NCBI RefSeq assembly: GCF_900142825.1
Contig: NZ_FRCH01000004.1
Span: 186,001-250,000 of the forward strand
Reading direction: 5' to 3'
Length of the DNA: 64,000 nucleotides
DNA from: Rhodanobacter sp. OK091
GTDB lineage: Bacteria > Pseudomonadota > Gammaproteobacteria > Xanthomonadales > Rhodanobacteraceae
Below are positions 42,919 to 52,401 of this stretch, one piece after another. Each line of letters starts with the position of its first letter. Positions within the stretch are counted from its first letter, which is position 1. A program made the position numbers and the translations under genes. A model generated the notes under the pieces. That model was given only the letters and a program-made list of their open reading frames with translations, made no database searches and was not told the origin of the DNA.

Positions 42919-42921
42919 CGA

Positions 42922-43182
42922 GTGTGCTGACCTATGCGAAGCAGGTCGCGCCGGGAGCTGTTTGCCGGCGGGACAAGGAAGAGTGAGGGAGTGTATGTCG
43001 ATACACGACCGAATGATGACGCAGGACTGCCAGCAAACAGACCCGGCCCTTCGGCTTGCCCTGCCGTGGCCGCCATGCGGCGGCGCGCAGTTTGGCCATG
43101 CGATGAGCATGGCCTGCACTTCGCACCACCACCTGACGACCACGGCAGGGCGACGCGGCCTGCTTCGCATAGGTCAGCACAC
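42922..43182. mobile_element. 261-bp palindrome-rich element with 29-bp terminal inverted repeats (MITE- or ncRNA-like)
   Basis: Ends 42922-42950 (GTGTGCTGACCTATGCGAAG...) and 43154-43182 are reverse complements with one mismatch in 29. Inside: an imperfect stem CCGGG..CTGTTTGC (42951-42965) with GCAAACAG..CCCGG (43033-43046), enclosing GTGTAT/ATACAC (42991-43006); GCCGCC/GGCGGC (43069-43084); GGCCATGC/GCATGGCC (43094-43114). The whole could fold as a multi-branched cruciform or RNA. It begins 3 nt before the polA ATG. No transposase and no clear target duplication are present. Confidence 0.65.
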
Positions 43183-43276
43183 CCCACCATTCTCGCATGC
43201 GTGCGCGAAACGTCGCGCTTCACGGAAGGTCGGCCGGTGCGCTGTTATGCTCAGCTCCCCGATCGAGGTTGCCGCC

Positions 43277-43822
43277 ATGAAAACCGCCACCTTGCTGGTT
43301 GCCGCCAGCGTCCTGTTCGCTTCCCATCTGCTGGTATCGAACGTATCCGCGCAGTCGTCTCCCTCGGCCAATGTACCGCCGCCGCCCGGAATCAATGATC
43401 CGGGCGTGCAGGCCGTGACGCCGGCAGCGAAACCCGCCACCAAGCCTGCCGCCAAACCCCGCTCGGCCCACGCCACGTCGGCCCATCGACCACTGGACCT
43501 GAAGCCGCAGGCATTGCCCGCGATGCAGGACGACGGTACCGCCCATGCCGGGCGCGACAAGTCGCTGCCCGAGATCAAGGTACGCCAGGAAGGCGACAAC
43601 AGCATCCAGGAATACAGCCGCAATGGCCGCGTCTATATGGTGGTTGTGACGCCCAAGAACGGCATCGAACAGACCTACATGGTCGATCCCCAGGGCCGGC
43701 TGGTCGATGAACACGGCCAGAAGCCGGTGGGGCCGGTGATGTACAAGGTGCTCGAGTGGGGCAAGGCGAAGCCGCCCGCCGAGGAGTCGAGCGGGGCAAC
43801 GCCCAGCGACAACGGGCACTGA
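43277..43822 (+). CDS. DUF2782 family secreted protein
   Basis: A 181-residue protein with signal peptide (ending SNVSA/QSS), a Pro/Ala/Lys-rich spacer (about 30-70) and the DUF2782 core: LPEIKVRQEGDNSIQEYSRNGRVYMVVVTPKNG and the YMVDPQGRL motif. Its divergence from polA is, from memory, typical of Xanthomonadales. GAGG lies about 10 nt before ATG 43277. Reading further upstream would run through the inverted-repeat element and is rejected. Likely periplasmic; function unknown. Confidence 0.88.
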   Translation: MKTATLLVAASVLFASHLLVSNVSAQSSPSANVPPPPGINDPGVQAVTPAAKPATKPAAKPRSAHATSAHRPLDLKPQALPAMQDDGTAHAGRDKSLPEIKVRQEGDNSIQEYSRNGRVYMVVVTPKNGIEQTYMVDPQGRLVDEHGQKPVGPVMYKVLEWGKAKPPAEESSGATPSDNGH

Positions 43823-43897
43823 GCCTGGCGTTGAACGCCGCCATCGGCGCAACGTGCCGAGGCAACACCGTATCGATATCGAACGGAGAGCAAGGCG

Positions 43898-44329
43898 ATG
43901 CAACTGCGTGAAAGCTGGCTGCTGTTTGCGTTGGGCTCGGCGCTGTTCGCGGCGCTGACCGCCTTGTTCGGCAAGCTCGGTGTGGTCGGCATCAACTCCA
44001 ACCTCGCCACCTTCATCCGCACCATCGTGATCCTGATCGTCACCGCCGGCATCCTCAGCCTGCGCCAGGAATGGGTCAAACCCACCGGGCTGCCGCTGCA
44101 CAGCTGGCTGTTCCTGGTGCTGTCCGGCATCGCCACCGGCCTGTCCTGGCTGTGCTACTACCGCGCGCTGCAACTGGGCCCGGTGAGCAAGGTGGCACCG
44201 ATCGACAAGCTCAGCGTGGCGATTGCGATCGTACTGGCGCTGCTTTTCCTCGGCGAAAAACCGAGCCTGCCGTTGCTGATCGGCGGCGGCCTGATCGTGG
44301 CCGGCGCGATGGTGATTGCATTGTTCTGA
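43898..44329 (+). CDS. EamA-domain half-size transporter
   Basis: A 143-residue protein with five hydrophobic helices and a single EamA repeat (ALFAALTALFGKLGVVGINSNLATFIRT at the start, LLFLGEKPSLPLLIGGGLIVAG at the end). DMT-superfamily members of this size work as dimers; relatives are often annotated as small transporters of unknown metabolites. GGAGAG precedes ATG 43898. It stands alone between the DUF2782 gene and the convergent GST gene (6 bp between stops). Confidence 0.87.
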   Translation: MQLRESWLLFALGSALFAALTALFGKLGVVGINSNLATFIRTIVILIVTAGILSLRQEWVKPTGLPLHSWLFLVLSGIATGLSWLCYYRALQLGPVSKVAPIDKLSVAIAIVLALLFLGEKPSLPLLIGGGLIVAGAMVIALF

Positions 44330-44335
44330 CGACGG

Positions 44336-45046
44336 CTACGCCGGATCGTCCAGTTCCGGATAGTGGCGGAAGATGCCGTCCTCGTTGAACGCCAGCCGGC
44401 GTGGGGACTCGAGGTAGGCGGCGATGTTCGGGCGCTCGGCCACCCGCTGTCTGAGCGCGGTGAGTTGCGGCAGCTTGGGCGACAACCGGCGCATCGCGTG
44501 CGGAAATGCGTAGTCCAGTCCACTCATTAGCTGGAACAGCGACAGATCGACGTAGGAGTGTTGACGCAAGGGGTGGCGACCGCCGCCACGCTGCAGCACG
44601 TTCTCGAAGTAACCGAGGAATTTGGGCATTCGCGTCTCGCGAAGGTCGCCGGCGCGCCGCTTCGCTTCCGCCTTCTGGTCTGCGTAATACAGCCCGCTGG
44701 CAACCGGATGGTGGCTATCGTGCACTTCGGCAACGATGTCGCTGATGGTCAATTCCAGCTGATGCGCATAGATGCGTCCGGACTCGCTATCGGGTGCCAG
44801 ACCGAGTCGCGGACCAAGGTACTGCAGGATGTTAGCGGTCTGCGCGATGACCAGCCGGCCGGCCTTGAGGAACGGCGGCGCGAATGGCCGCGCGCCTTCG
44901 TGTTCTCCCTCGAGAAAGGCCGCCATGACGCCGTCGCCTTTCTCACGCGCCACGTCGGCGTAGCCGGCGCCGGCATCTTCCAGCGCCAATCGCACGAACT
45001 CGCCGCGACCCTGGATGCGCGTCCAGTAATACAACTCGTAACGCAT
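44336..45046 (-). CDS. Glutathione S-transferase family protein
   Basis: A 236-residue GST: thioredoxin-fold N-domain (YELYYWTRIQGRGEFVRLALEDAGAGY, with Tyr near residue 6 as possible catalytic residue) containing the cis-Pro and Gln-Thr glutathione contacts (FAPPFLKAGRLVIAQTANILQYL), then an all-helical C-domain. It resembles sigma/mu-like classes. ATG 45046 with GGAGA upstream is chosen. The substrate is unknown. It is monocistronic, between a REP palindrome upstream and the EamA gene downstream. Confidence 0.9.
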   Translation of the reverse strand: MRYELYYWTRIQGRGEFVRLALEDAGAGYADVAREKGDGVMAAFLEGEHEGARPFAPPFLKAGRLVIAQTANILQYLGPRLGLAPDSESGRIYAHQLELTISDIVAEVHDSHHPVASGLYYADQKAEAKRRAGDLRETRMPKFLGYFENVLQRGGGRHPLRQHSYVDLSLFQLMSGLDYAFPHAMRRLSPKLPQLTALRQRVAERPNIAAYLESPRRLAFNEDGIFRHYPELDDPA

Positions 45047-45100
45047 GGCAGTCTCCGGTTCGAAGACATCGATGCTGGAACAAAAGACTTCCACGGCGTG

Positions 45101-45187
45101 TGTAGGAGTCCGCCAGCGGGCGATGCTCTTGTTCTGATGGTGGAAAAAATTCAGAGCAACTGCATCGCCCGCAAGCGGGCTCCTACA
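45101..45187. repeat. REP-type palindrome (GTAGGAG family)
   Basis: Arms 45101-45126 (TGTAGGAGTCCGCCAGCGGG...) and 45162-45187, inverted with two or three mismatches, separated by 35 nt. It lies between the GST start and the purH stop, and may also act as a stem-loop 3' end for purH. Confidence 0.8.
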
Positions 45188-45202
45188 TGGTTTGCATATG
45201 CC

Positions 45203-46813
45203 TCAGTGGCGGAAGTGGCGCATGCCGGTGAACACCATCGCCATGTCGTGCTCGTCGGCGGCCGCGATCACTTCGCTGTCGCGCATCGAGCCGCCGGGCT
45301 GGATCACCGCACTGATGCCGGCCGCCGCCGCCGCGTCGATGCCATCGCGGAACGGGAAGAACGCATCGGACGCCATCACCGAGCCGCGTACTTCGAGCTT
45401 CTCGTCGGCCGCCTTGATGCCGGCGATCCTCGCGCTGTAGACGCGGCTCATCTGGCCGGCGCCGATGCCGATGGTCTGGCGATCGCGGGCGTAGACGATC
45501 GCGTTGCTCTTGACGAACTTGGCCACCTTCCAGGCGAAGATCAGGTCGTGGATCTGCGCTTCGGTCGGTACGCGGCGGGTGACGATCTTCAGGTCCTCCA
45601 CGCCGATCATGCCGGTGTCGGCGCTCTGGATCAGCAGGCCGGAGCCAACGCGCCTGGAATAGTTGCCTGGATGGGCGTGCAACAGGCTGCCATCGGCCGG
45701 CAGCGGAATCACCAGCACGCGCACGTTGCCCTTCTTGGCGAAGGCCTTCAGCGCGTCGTCCGCATAGGCCGGCGCCAGCACCACCTCGACGAACTGGCGC
45801 TCGACGATGGCCCGTGCGGTGGCGCCGTCCACCTCGCGGTTGAACGCGATGATGCCGCCGAAGGCCGAAGTGGGATCGGTCTGATAGGCGAGGTCGTAGG
45901 CATGGCCGATGCCGTCCAGGCTCACCGCCACGCCGCACGGGTTGGCGTGCTTGACGATCACGCAGGCCGGCTTGACGAAGCTGCGCACGCACTCCCACGC
46001 GGCATCGGCATCGGCGATGTTGTTGAACGACAGCTCCTTGCCCTGCAGCTGGCGGAACGTGGCCAGCGTGCCGGGTGCCGGATACAGGTCGCGGTAGAAC
46101 GCGGCCTGCTGATGCGGGTTCTCGCCGTAGCGCAAGTCCATCACTTTCACGAAGCGGCCGTTGACCTGGCCGGGGAAGGCGGCATGGCCTGCGATCGCGT
46201 CTTGTGTCTCGTTGAGTTCGAGGCCGGACAGATAATCGCTGATCGCGCCGTCGTAACTGGCGACGCTATTGAACGCGGCGACGGCGAGTTTGAAGCGCGT
46301 GTTACGGCTCAGGCCGCCATGCTGTTCGATCTCGGTCAGCGCATCTGCGTATTGGTCAGGCGAGGTCAACACACCGACGTCATTCCAGTTCTTCGCTGCC
46401 GAACGCAGCATCGCCGGGCCGCCGATGTCGATGTTCTCGATCGCGTCTTCCAGTGTGCAATCCGGCTTTGCCACCGTGCTTTCGAACGGATACAGATTCA
46501 GCACCAGCAGGTCGATCGGCGCGATACTCAGCTCGGTCATCACCGCGTCGTCGGTGCCGCGTCGACCCAGCAGGCCGCCATGCACTTTCGGGTGCAGCGT
46601 TTTCACGCGGCCGTCCATGATCTCGGGAAAACCGGTGATGTCGCTGACGTCGGTGACCGCGACGCCAGCTTCGCGCAGCGCCTTCGCGCTGCCGCCGGTG
46701 GAAAGCAGCTCGATGCCCTTGGCGGCGAGACGTCGGCCCAGATCGATCAGGCCAGTCTTGTCGGAAACGCTGAGCAGGGCGCGACGGACCGGGACGAACT
46801 GGGGGGTGGACAT
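45203..46813 (-). CDS. purH: Bifunctional AICAR formyltransferase/IMP cyclohydrolase
   Basis: Performs the last two steps of de novo IMP synthesis. The 536-residue length is normal. The N-terminal IMP cyclohydrolase (MGS-like) domain has [29 protein letters not shown]; the C-terminal AICAR transformylase contains the catalytic VKHANPCG motif and [15 protein letters not shown] perfect -10 (46844-46849) and an overlapping dyad lie upstream, so purH probably has its own promoter although fis precedes it by 82 bp on the same strand. Confidence 0.98.
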   Translation of the reverse strand: MSTPQFVPVRRALLSVSDKTGLIDLGRRLAAKGIELLSTGGSAKALREAGVAVTDVSDITGFPEIMDGRVKTLHPKVHGGLLGRRGTDDAVMTELSIAPIDLLVLNLYPFESTVAKPDCTLEDAIENIDIGGPAMLRSAAKNWNDVGVLTSPDQYADALTEIEQHGGLSRNTRFKLAVAAFNSVASYDGAISDYLSGLELNETQDAIAGHAAFPGQVNGRFVKVMDLRYGENPHQQAAFYRDLYPAPGTLATFRQLQGKELSFNNIADADAAWECVRSFVKPACVIVKHANPCGVAVSLDGIGHAYDLAYQTDPTSAFGGIIAFNREVDGATARAIVERQFVEVVLAPAYADDALKAFAKKGNVRVLVIPLPADGSLLHAHPGNYSRRVGSGLLIQSADTGMIGVEDLKIVTRRVPTEAQIHDLIFAWKVAKFVKSNAIVYARDRQTIGIGAGQMSRVYSARIAGIKAADEKLEVRGSVMASDAFFPFRDGIDAAAAAGISAVIQPGGSMRDSEVIAAADEHDMAMVFTGMRHFRH

Positions 46814-46843
46814 GAGCGGGTTTCCAGGAGGGGAAAGCCGCTC

Positions 46844-46867
46844 ATTATAGCCGTCTGATTGACGGCT
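46844..46867 (-). promoter_or_regulatory. purH -10 box with overlapping dyad
   Basis: TATAAT at 46844-46849 on the minus strand, about 31 nt before the purH ATG. Directly upstream, AGCCGTC and GACGGCT (46849-46867) form a perfect 7-bp dyad with 5-nt spacer, filling the spacer region of the promoter. It could be an operator or the tail hairpin of fis. Confidence 0.45.
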
Positions 46868-46895
46868 GGCCTTGGTGGGCGGCCTCGATTAAGAG

Positions 46896-47240
46896 TTACA
46901 GCAGGCCGTGGGCGGCCAGCTTCTTGCGCAAGGTGGCGCGGTTGATGCCCAGCGCAGTAGCCGCTCGGCTCTGGTTGCCGTCATGGAAGGCCAGCACCTC
47001 GCGCAGCAAGGGCAGCTCGACCTCGCGCAGCACCAGCGCATGCAGACCTTCGGTGCATTCGGTATCGCCGATGTCGGCGAGATAGCGTCGCACCGTACGG
47101 CTGACGCATTCGCTCAGCGCACTCGAAGAGCCGGCGTTGTGCAGGCCAGTTTGAGGGCCGGCGTTATGTGCGCCTGCACTCTGCGACGAGGTCTGTGTTA
47201 CGGCCTCGACGACAGGCAGTCTTACGGCATTCACGGGCAT
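46896..47240 (-). CDS. fis: Fis family DNA-binding protein
   Basis: A 114-residue protein: a variable Ala/Gln/Ser-rich N-terminal 45 residues, then the Fis core with dimerisation helices (ALVLREVELPLLREVLAFHDGNQ) and the C-terminal helix-turn-helix NQSRAATALGINRATLRKKLAAHGLL. Fis is a nucleoid protein that activates rRNA promoters and bends DNA. The N-terminus is longer than in E. coli (98 residues). GAGGGAAG lies close before ATG 47240. It is downstream of the DUF3426 gene with a 154-bp gap containing TTAAAATTATC, a possible promoter. Confidence 0.93.
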   Translation of the reverse strand: MPVNAVRLPVVEAVTQTSSQSAGAHNAGPQTGLHNAGSSSALSECVSRTVRRYLADIGDTECTEGLHALVLREVELPLLREVLAFHDGNQSRAATALGINRATLRKKLAAHGLL

Positions 47241-47394
47241 CTTCCCTCACGTACGAAGCGGCCGCTGTGCGGGCCGCCGCCTATGGTTATGACTGATGTT
47301 GCAAGTCGCGGCGTGTCTCGAATGACGATCGGCATTCTGCGCGAGGGGTCGAGTCTACCCGTGCCGGCCGATAATTTTAAGTCCCTGGGTCGCT

Positions 47395-48249
47395 CTATTC
47401 GAAGTTGAATTCAAACGCCACGGCTTTGTCGCCCGGGTCCTCGAGCTCCAGCAGTAGCACGGCGGTAGCGCCGGGCGCCAGACCGTGCTGCAGAATCGTG
47501 CTGTCGTCGAGGTATTCGCGCGGCCGCAGCCGACGCATCCCGATGCGTCGACCCTGCGCATCCGACAAGCTGATCGTCAGGACCGGATACGGTTGCGCGA
47601 AGGCCGCGTCGTTGCGCACGCTGGCGCTGATCATCAGCGCACCGGCAACACTGGGATGCGCTTGCACATTGCTGGCGAGCAGTTGTAACTGCTGGGGCGC
47701 GGCGACCAGAGGCAGCTCGCAGCCGAGTACGGCGCAGCTGCTGCGCAGCCAGCCGCCCAAGGTGGGGTTGCGGATCAACGGGTCGCGTTCGGCCCAGGCT
47801 AGCTGGGTGGCCAGCAGCAGCAACAGCAGCAGGCATGCGACAAGCCACGGCCAGCGCCGCTCGCCGGACGAACGCAGGCGTCGCCGATGTGGGCGCTTGT
47901 GTGATCGCCTGGGCTGCTTCGCCCGCGGTTCGCGGGCGAAGCGCGGTGCGAACACCAGCTGCGAGAAATCCTCGGCAGCCGGTTCGGCAGCCACGACCAC
48001 CTCGTCCTGGACGACGATCGGTGGATGGGGTCGCGGCCGATAGACCACCAGGTCGACGCGGGGTGGTTCGAACGCCGGCTCGTTCACCCCCATTTCGATA
48101 AACGGTTCGGGCGGCAGCTGATCGGTGAGCGTGGCGATACTGTCGAAGCTGGCCTCGCAATGTCCGCACACGACGTGGCCGTGCGCCTTCGCTAGCGTCT
48201 GCGCGTCCAGTGAAAACACGGACAGGCATTCGGGGCATTGTGTATACAT
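47395..48249 (-). CDS. Zinc-ribbon/DUF3426 membrane protein
   Basis: A 284-residue protein: an N-terminal MJ0042-type zinc ribbon (CPECLSVFSL and VVCGHCEASF, two CxxC pairs), a basic Arg/Lys-rich stretch (about 108-130), one membrane helix (WLVACLLLLLLLATQLAW) and the DUF3426 periplasmic beta-domain (LRSSCAVLGCELPLV). The family sits between prmA and fis in many gamma- and betaproteobacteria. The function is unknown. ATG 48249 begins the zinc ribbon. The 70-bp gap from prmA suggests co-transcription. Confidence 0.9.
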   Translation of the reverse strand: MYTQCPECLSVFSLDAQTLAKAHGHVVCGHCEASFDSIATLTDQLPPEPFIEMGVNEPAFEPPRVDLVVYRPRPHPPIVVQDEVVVAAEPAAEDFSQLVFAPRFAREPRAKQPRRSHKRPHRRRLRSSGERRWPWLVACLLLLLLLATQLAWAERDPLIRNPTLGGWLRSSCAVLGCELPLVAAPQQLQLLASNVQAHPSVAGALMISASVRNDAAFAQPYPVLTISLSDAQGRRIGMRRLRPREYLDDSTILQHGLAPGATAVLLLELEDPGDKAVAFEFNFE

Positions 48250-48319
48250 GCGGGCCGTTTTGAATCGGTGTCCCGCAAGCTTAGCAGGGTGGTCGCGCCG
48301 GCAAGCCGGAGAAACCGTC

Positions 48320-49240
48320 TCAGCCGCGGCGGCGACCGCTGATACGGACCCAGTCTTCGCGCGTATCCACCCGCAAATCGTCGAACCATTCGGCGTAGCG
48401 CTGCAGCAGTTCGTCCTGCTGGCCGACCAGGATGCCGGAGATCGCGAACGGTGCGCCGGGCTTCGCGGCGGCAGCGAACGTCGGCGCCAGTTCGCCGAGC
48501 GGGCCGGCGAGGATATTGGCGATGAACACGTCGGCAGGAGCGGCCGTAGCGTTGAAATCTTGCGGAAGGAACACGGCGAGACGATCCGCCACGCCATTGC
48601 GTTCGGCGTTGTCGATGGATGCAGTGAGTGCTTGCGGGTCGTTGTCGACGCCGACCGCGCTGGCCGCGCCGAGCTTCAATGCGGCGATCGCCAGGATGCC
48701 GGAGCCGCAACCGAAGTCGGTCAGCGTCTTGCCGGCAAGGTCCAGGGCATCCAGCCATTCCAGGCACAACGCGGTGGTGGGATGGGTGCCGCTGCCGAAC
48801 GCGAGACCGGGGTCTAGCCGCACGACCACCAGCTCTTCATCGCCACTTTCATTGTGCGTGGGCGGCTCGATGTTCCACGGATAGATCCACAGCCGCCGTC
48901 CGAATGGCATCGGCTTGAACTGGTCCATCCAGGCGCGTTCCCAGTCCTGGTCGGCGACGTCGCGAAACGTCAGCTGATCCGGCTCCAGCCACGGCAGCAG
49001 TTCGCCGAGCGCCTCGGCCAGACCACGCCGATCGGCGCCGGCGTCGAACAGCGCATTCAGCGTGATCGTCGGCCACAGCGGCAATTCACCGACGCCGGGC
49101 TCGAAAATGGCCTGCTCGTCCGGCGTCTCGGCATTGGCGTCCTGCAGCGTGATTGACAAGGCGCCGAGATCGTCCAGCGCTTCTTCGGTGCCGGGCTGCT
49201 GCTCGGTGCGGACGATGAGGGAAAGTTCGAGAAAGGGCAT
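48320..49240 (-). CDS. prmA: Ribosomal protein L11 methyltransferase
   Basis: A 306-residue SAM-dependent enzyme that trimethylates L11 on several amino groups. N-terminal substrate-recognition domain (1 to about 100), then the Rossmann domain with LDPGLAFGSGTHPTT, motif I LTDFGCGSGILAIAALKLG and the NILAGPL motif. The length and motifs are standard. GGGCATG context without a good Shine-Dalgarno at 49240. It follows accC after 107 bp that hold a REP palindrome. Confidence 0.96.
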   Translation of the reverse strand: MPFLELSLIVRTEQQPGTEEALDDLGALSITLQDANAETPDEQAIFEPGVGELPLWPTITLNALFDAGADRRGLAEALGELLPWLEPDQLTFRDVADQDWERAWMDQFKPMPFGRRLWIYPWNIEPPTHNESGDEELVVVRLDPGLAFGSGTHPTTALCLEWLDALDLAGKTLTDFGCGSGILAIAALKLGAASAVGVDNDPQALTASIDNAERNGVADRLAVFLPQDFNATAAPADVFIANILAGPLGELAPTFAAAAKPGAPFAISGILVGQQDELLQRYAEWFDDLRVDTREDWVRISGRRRG

Positions 49241-49264
49241 GCTGAATCCGGATCGTCAAACGAA

Positions 49265-49340
49265 TGTAGGAGCGCACCCTGTGCGCGAACGCTCTTTACC
49301 ACGAACGGTAAGGCACTCGCGCACAGGGTGCGCTCCTACA
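49265..49340. repeat. REP-type palindrome (GTAGGAG family)
   Basis: Perfect 24-bp arms 49265-49288 and 49317-49340 (TGTAGGAGCGCACCCTGTGC...), 28-nt centre, between accC and prmA in one operon. It shares GGAGCGCACCCTGT with the element at 19544. Confidence 0.85.
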
Positions 49341-49347
49341 TGAGGGC

Positions 49348-50712
49348 TTAGTGTGCGGGCGGGTGCTCTTTCTGCTCCGCCATCCGCTTTTCCAGATAGT
49401 GGATGTTCTGCCCGCCATGCTGGAAGCCGACGTCGGCCATGATCCGCTGCTGCAGCGGGATGTTGCATTTGACGCCCTCGATCACCGTCTCGGCGAGCGC
49501 CAGACGCATGCGCGCGATCGCGGTCTCGCGGTCGGGGCCGTGCACGATCAGCTTGCCGATCATCGAGTCGTAGTTCGGCGGGATCTTGTAGCCATCGTAA
49601 AGATGGGTGTCGACGCGCACGCCGGGGCCGCCCGGTGCTTCGAAGCGCTTCACCGTGCCGGGACTGGGCATGAAGGTGTCGGGATCCTCGGCGTTGATGC
49701 GGCATTCGATGGCATGGCCGCGGATCACGATGTCTTCCTGCTTGATCGACAGCTTCTCGCCGCCGGCGATCAGCAACTGTTCGCGCACCAGATCGATGCC
49801 GGTGATGAGCTCGGTCACCGGATGCTCGACCTGGATGCGCGTGTTCATCTCGATGAAGTAGAAGCGGCCGTTCTCGTACAGGAACTCGAACGTGCCGGCG
49901 CCGCGATAGTTGATGCGGATGCAGGCGTCGACGCAGACCTTGCCGATCGCGGCACGCTGTTCCGGCGTGATGCCGGGCGCCGGCGCTTCCTCGACCACTT
50001 TCTGGTGGCGGCGCTGCATCGAGCAGTCGCGCTCACCGAGATGGATCGCGTTGCCCTGGCCGTCGGCGAGGACCTGAATCTCCACGTGGCGCGGATTTTC
50101 CAGGAACTTCTCCATGTAGACCTGCTCGTTGCCGAACGCAGCCTTGGCTTCAGCCTTGGTCATGGTGATCGCGTTGCCCAGGTGCGCCTCGGTGCGCACC
50201 ACGCGCATGCCGCGGCCGCCGCCGCCGCCGGCGGCCTTGATGATCACCGGGTAGCCGATCTCGCGCGCAATCTTCACGTTGGTGTCGACGTCCTCGCCGA
50301 GCGGACCGCCGGAGCCGGGCACGCACGGCACGCCGGCCGCTTTCATCGCACGGATCGCCTCCACCTTGTCGCCCATCAGGCGGATCACCTCGGCGGTCGG
50401 GCCGATGAAGATGAAGCCGGACTGTTCCACCTGTTCGGCGAAGTCGGCGCGCTCGGACAGAAAACCGTAGCCCGGATGGATCGCCTGAGCGTCGGTGATC
50501 TCGGCCGCCGCGATGATGCGGGGGATGTTGAGGTAGCTGTCGACCGATGGGCCGGGACCGATGCAGATCGATTCATCGGCCAGGCCGACGTGCTTCAGAT
50601 TGCGATCCACAGTGGAGTGCACCGCCACGGTCTTGATGCCCAGACTGTGGCAGGCGCGCAGCACACGCAGCGCGATTTCGCCGCGATTGGCGATGACGAC
50701 CTTCTCGAGCAT
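49348..50712 (-). CDS. accC: Acetyl-CoA carboxylase, biotin carboxylase subunit
   Basis: Carboxylates biotin on AccB with ATP and bicarbonate, the first half-reaction of fatty-acid synthesis. A 454-residue ATP-grasp enzyme with [26 protein letters not shown], the glycine-rich [16 protein letters not shown] loop, the [12 protein letters not shown] motif and [17 protein letters not shown] 50712 is preferred over TTG 50730. It starts 10 nt after the accB stop. The C-terminus extends a few residues beyond the E. coli protein. Confidence 0.98.
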   Translation of the reverse strand: MLEKVVIANRGEIALRVLRACHSLGIKTVAVHSTVDRNLKHVGLADESICIGPGPSVDSYLNIPRIIAAAEITDAQAIHPGYGFLSERADFAEQVEQSGFIFIGPTAEVIRLMGDKVEAIRAMKAAGVPCVPGSGGPLGEDVDTNVKIAREIGYPVIIKAAGGGGGRGMRVVRTEAHLGNAITMTKAEAKAAFGNEQVYMEKFLENPRHVEIQVLADGQGNAIHLGERDCSMQRRHQKVVEEAPAPGITPEQRAAIGKVCVDACIRINYRGAGTFEFLYENGRFYFIEMNTRIQVEHPVTELITGIDLVREQLLIAGGEKLSIKQEDIVIRGHAIECRINAEDPDTFMPSPGTVKRFEAPGGPGVRVDTHLYDGYKIPPNYDSMIGKLIVHGPDRETAIARMRLALAETVIEGVKCNIPLQQRIMADVGFQHGGQNIHYLEKRMAEQKEHPPAH

Positions 50713-50722
50713 CCGGGCGGCC

Positions 50723-51184
50723 TCAGGCAATCACGAACATGGGTTCGTCGAATTCCACCGGCTGGCCGTTCTCGACCAGAATCGCCTGCACGGTGCCGGC
50801 CACATCGGCCTCGATCTGGTTGAACATCTTCATCGCCTCGATGATGCCCAGCGTCTCGCCGGCCTTGACCTGCTGGCCGACTTTGACGAAGGCAGGCGTG
50901 CCCGGCGTAGCGGATGCGTAGAACGTGCCGACCATCGGCGCCTTGACCACGTGGCCGGCCGGCAGCGCATCGGCGGCCGGGGCCTCGGCGACGGCAACAG
51001 CCACCGGGGCTGCGGCGACGGGAGCGGGTGCGGCAGCCGCGGCCACCGGGGCTGCGGCAACCGGGGCGGTGTTCTTGGGCACGCGCGACAGGCGGACGAC
51101 TTCCTCGCCCTCCTTGATCTCCAGTTCGGCGAGGTTGGATTCCTCGAGCAGGTCAATCAGCTTCTTGATTTTGCGCAAATCCAT
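50723..51184 (-). CDS. accB: Acetyl-CoA carboxylase, biotin carboxyl carrier protein
   Basis: A 153-residue carrier: a conserved N-terminal [19 protein letters not shown] segment, an Ala/Pro/Val-rich flexible linker (about 40-75) and the biotinyl domain with EAMKM, K119 being the biotinylated residue. The thumb segment [17 protein letters not shown] is typical of ACC carriers. AAAGG lies before ATG 51184. It is coupled to accC downstream; aroQ is 77 bp upstream on the same strand, in the common aroQ-accB-accC order. Confidence 0.97.
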   Translation of the reverse strand: MDLRKIKKLIDLLEESNLAELEIKEGEEVVRLSRVPKNTAPVAAAPVAAAAAPAPVAAAPVAVAVAEAPAADALPAGHVVKAPMVGTFYASATPGTPAFVKVGQQVKAGETLGIIEAMKMFNQIEADVAGTVQAILVENGQPVEFDEPMFVIA

Positions 51185-51261
51185 CGGATCAGCCTTTTTC
51201 AGTCATGCCACCAGGGGTGGCCGGAAGGGAATGAGTTGGCCGTGCGGCCGGGTTTGTCGTT

Positions 51262-51720
51262 TTAGGCCGCGTCGGACGACGGCGTGCGCAGCCGCTGGAT
51301 CGCCGCTTCCAGCGCGAGCCGGTAGCTGTCGCCACCGAAGCCGCAGATCACGCCGACGGCGAGATCCGCCAGATACGAGTGATGGCGGAACGACTCGCGT
51401 GCGAACACGTTGGACAAGTGCACTTCGATGAACGGGATCGCCACCGAAGCCAGTGCATCGCGCAAGGCAATGCTGGTATGGGTCAATGCACCAGCATTGA
51501 TCAGGATCATCGCAGTCTGATCGTCGCGGCTCTGATGGACGCGGCCGATCAGCTCATGCTCGGCGTTTGACTGGCACCAGGCCAGCTCGTGTCCGGCTTC
51601 CTGCGCGCGGACGGCCAGTCGCTGATTGATATCGCCCAGCGTCTCGCGGCCATAGATCTGCGGCTCGCGGGTACCCAGCAGATTGAGATTGGGTCCGTGC
51701 AGGACCAGGATTTTCGCCAC
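51262..51720 (-). CDS. aroQ: Type II 3-dehydroquinate dehydratase
   Basis: Third step of the shikimate pathway. A 152-residue dodecameric-type enzyme with [17 protein letters not shown] (catalytic Arg and Tyr), [16 protein letters not shown] and [17 protein letters not shown] (catalytic His). It begins with GTG at 51720. The C-terminal RTPSSDAA tail is unconserved. It precedes accB on the same strand and follows the TlpA-like gene after 141 bp. Confidence 0.96.
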   Translation of the reverse strand: MAKILVLHGPNLNLLGTREPQIYGRETLGDINQRLAVRAQEAGHELAWCQSNAEHELIGRVHQSRDDQTAMILINAGALTHTSIALRDALASVAIPFIEVHLSNVFARESFRHHSYLADLAVGVICGFGGDSYRLALEAAIQRLRTPSSDAA

Positions 51721-51861
51721 AGCATCGTCCAGCTTGGGTCCGGCGGCTCCGGAATCCGGCGCAGTGTGCGCGTAGTCGCGAATGTTGTCCAGTTCACCGC
51801 AGATCGGCGATGTTTGGCGGAGAAGAGCAAATTTCCGTGCGGAAGCGTATGTCCGCCTTGC

Positions 51862-52401
51862 TCAGGGTACGGCATGCGCCGGGCTGAGCCACTGTTCCAG
51901 TTGCGAAGTGGAAAGGGCTCCGGTATGTGTCGCCAAAATGCGCCCATTTGCGTCGATCAGCACGCTATATGGCAAGACTTCACGGGAATCACCCAGCTGC
52001 GACGATGTGCTTGGTTGAGTCAATTGGCCCAGTAAAATCGGGTAATTCACGGGATGTGCGGCCAGAAAGGCATGTACGCGGGCAGGCTCGTCCATCGCAA
52101 TACCGAGCACGATCGGCGCATGATCGCCGAACTTTTCCTGTGCCTGGCTCAGCGCCGGCATCTCTTCCAGACATGGCACGCACCAGCTGGCCCAGAAATT
52201 GAGCAGCACGCGGTGGCCGCGGTTGTCGCTCAATCGATGCAGCTTGCCGTCGAGATCGGGCAACGCCAGCGCGGGTAGCGGTTGGCCGATCAGCGCCGAA
52301 CCCATCGGTGCCGGCTGCTGGCTGCGATGTTCGACATAGCCGCCGATGGCGGCGGCCAGTACGGCCAGGCCCAGAATCAGCCAGTTGCTGCGGCTCAACA
52401 T
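51862..52401 (-). CDS. TlpA-like membrane-anchored thioredoxin
   Basis: A 179-residue protein: an N-terminal membrane anchor (about 6-22) and a TlpA/ResA-type redoxin domain with LNFWASWCVPCLEEMP (CVPC active site) and the cis-Pro loop LPYSVLIDANG. It probably reduces disulfides of periplasmic clients such as apocytochrome c, drawing electrons from DsbD. Its ATG overlaps the dsbD stop (TGATG), a strong sign that DsbD is its partner. Confidence 0.92.
   Translation of the reverse strand: MLSRSNWLILGLAVLAAAIGGYVEHRSQQPAPMGSALIGQPLPALALPDLDGKLHRLSDNRGHRVLLNFWASWCVPCLEEMPALSQAQEKFGDHAPIVLGIAMDEPARVHAFLAAHPVNYPILLGQLTQPSTSSQLGDSREVLPYSVLIDANGRILATHTGALSTSQLEQWLSPAHAVP

Noticed and set aside
42911..43276. 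Upstream extension of the DUF2782 protein through the inverted-repeat element
   Set aside because: The extension would encode a non-conserved stretch from a palindromic element, and the signal peptide starts at 43277.
44558..46858. A 766-codon plus-strand open frame across the GST and purH genes
   Set aside because: It runs across two well-supported minus-strand genes and has the composition of a complementary-strand artefact.
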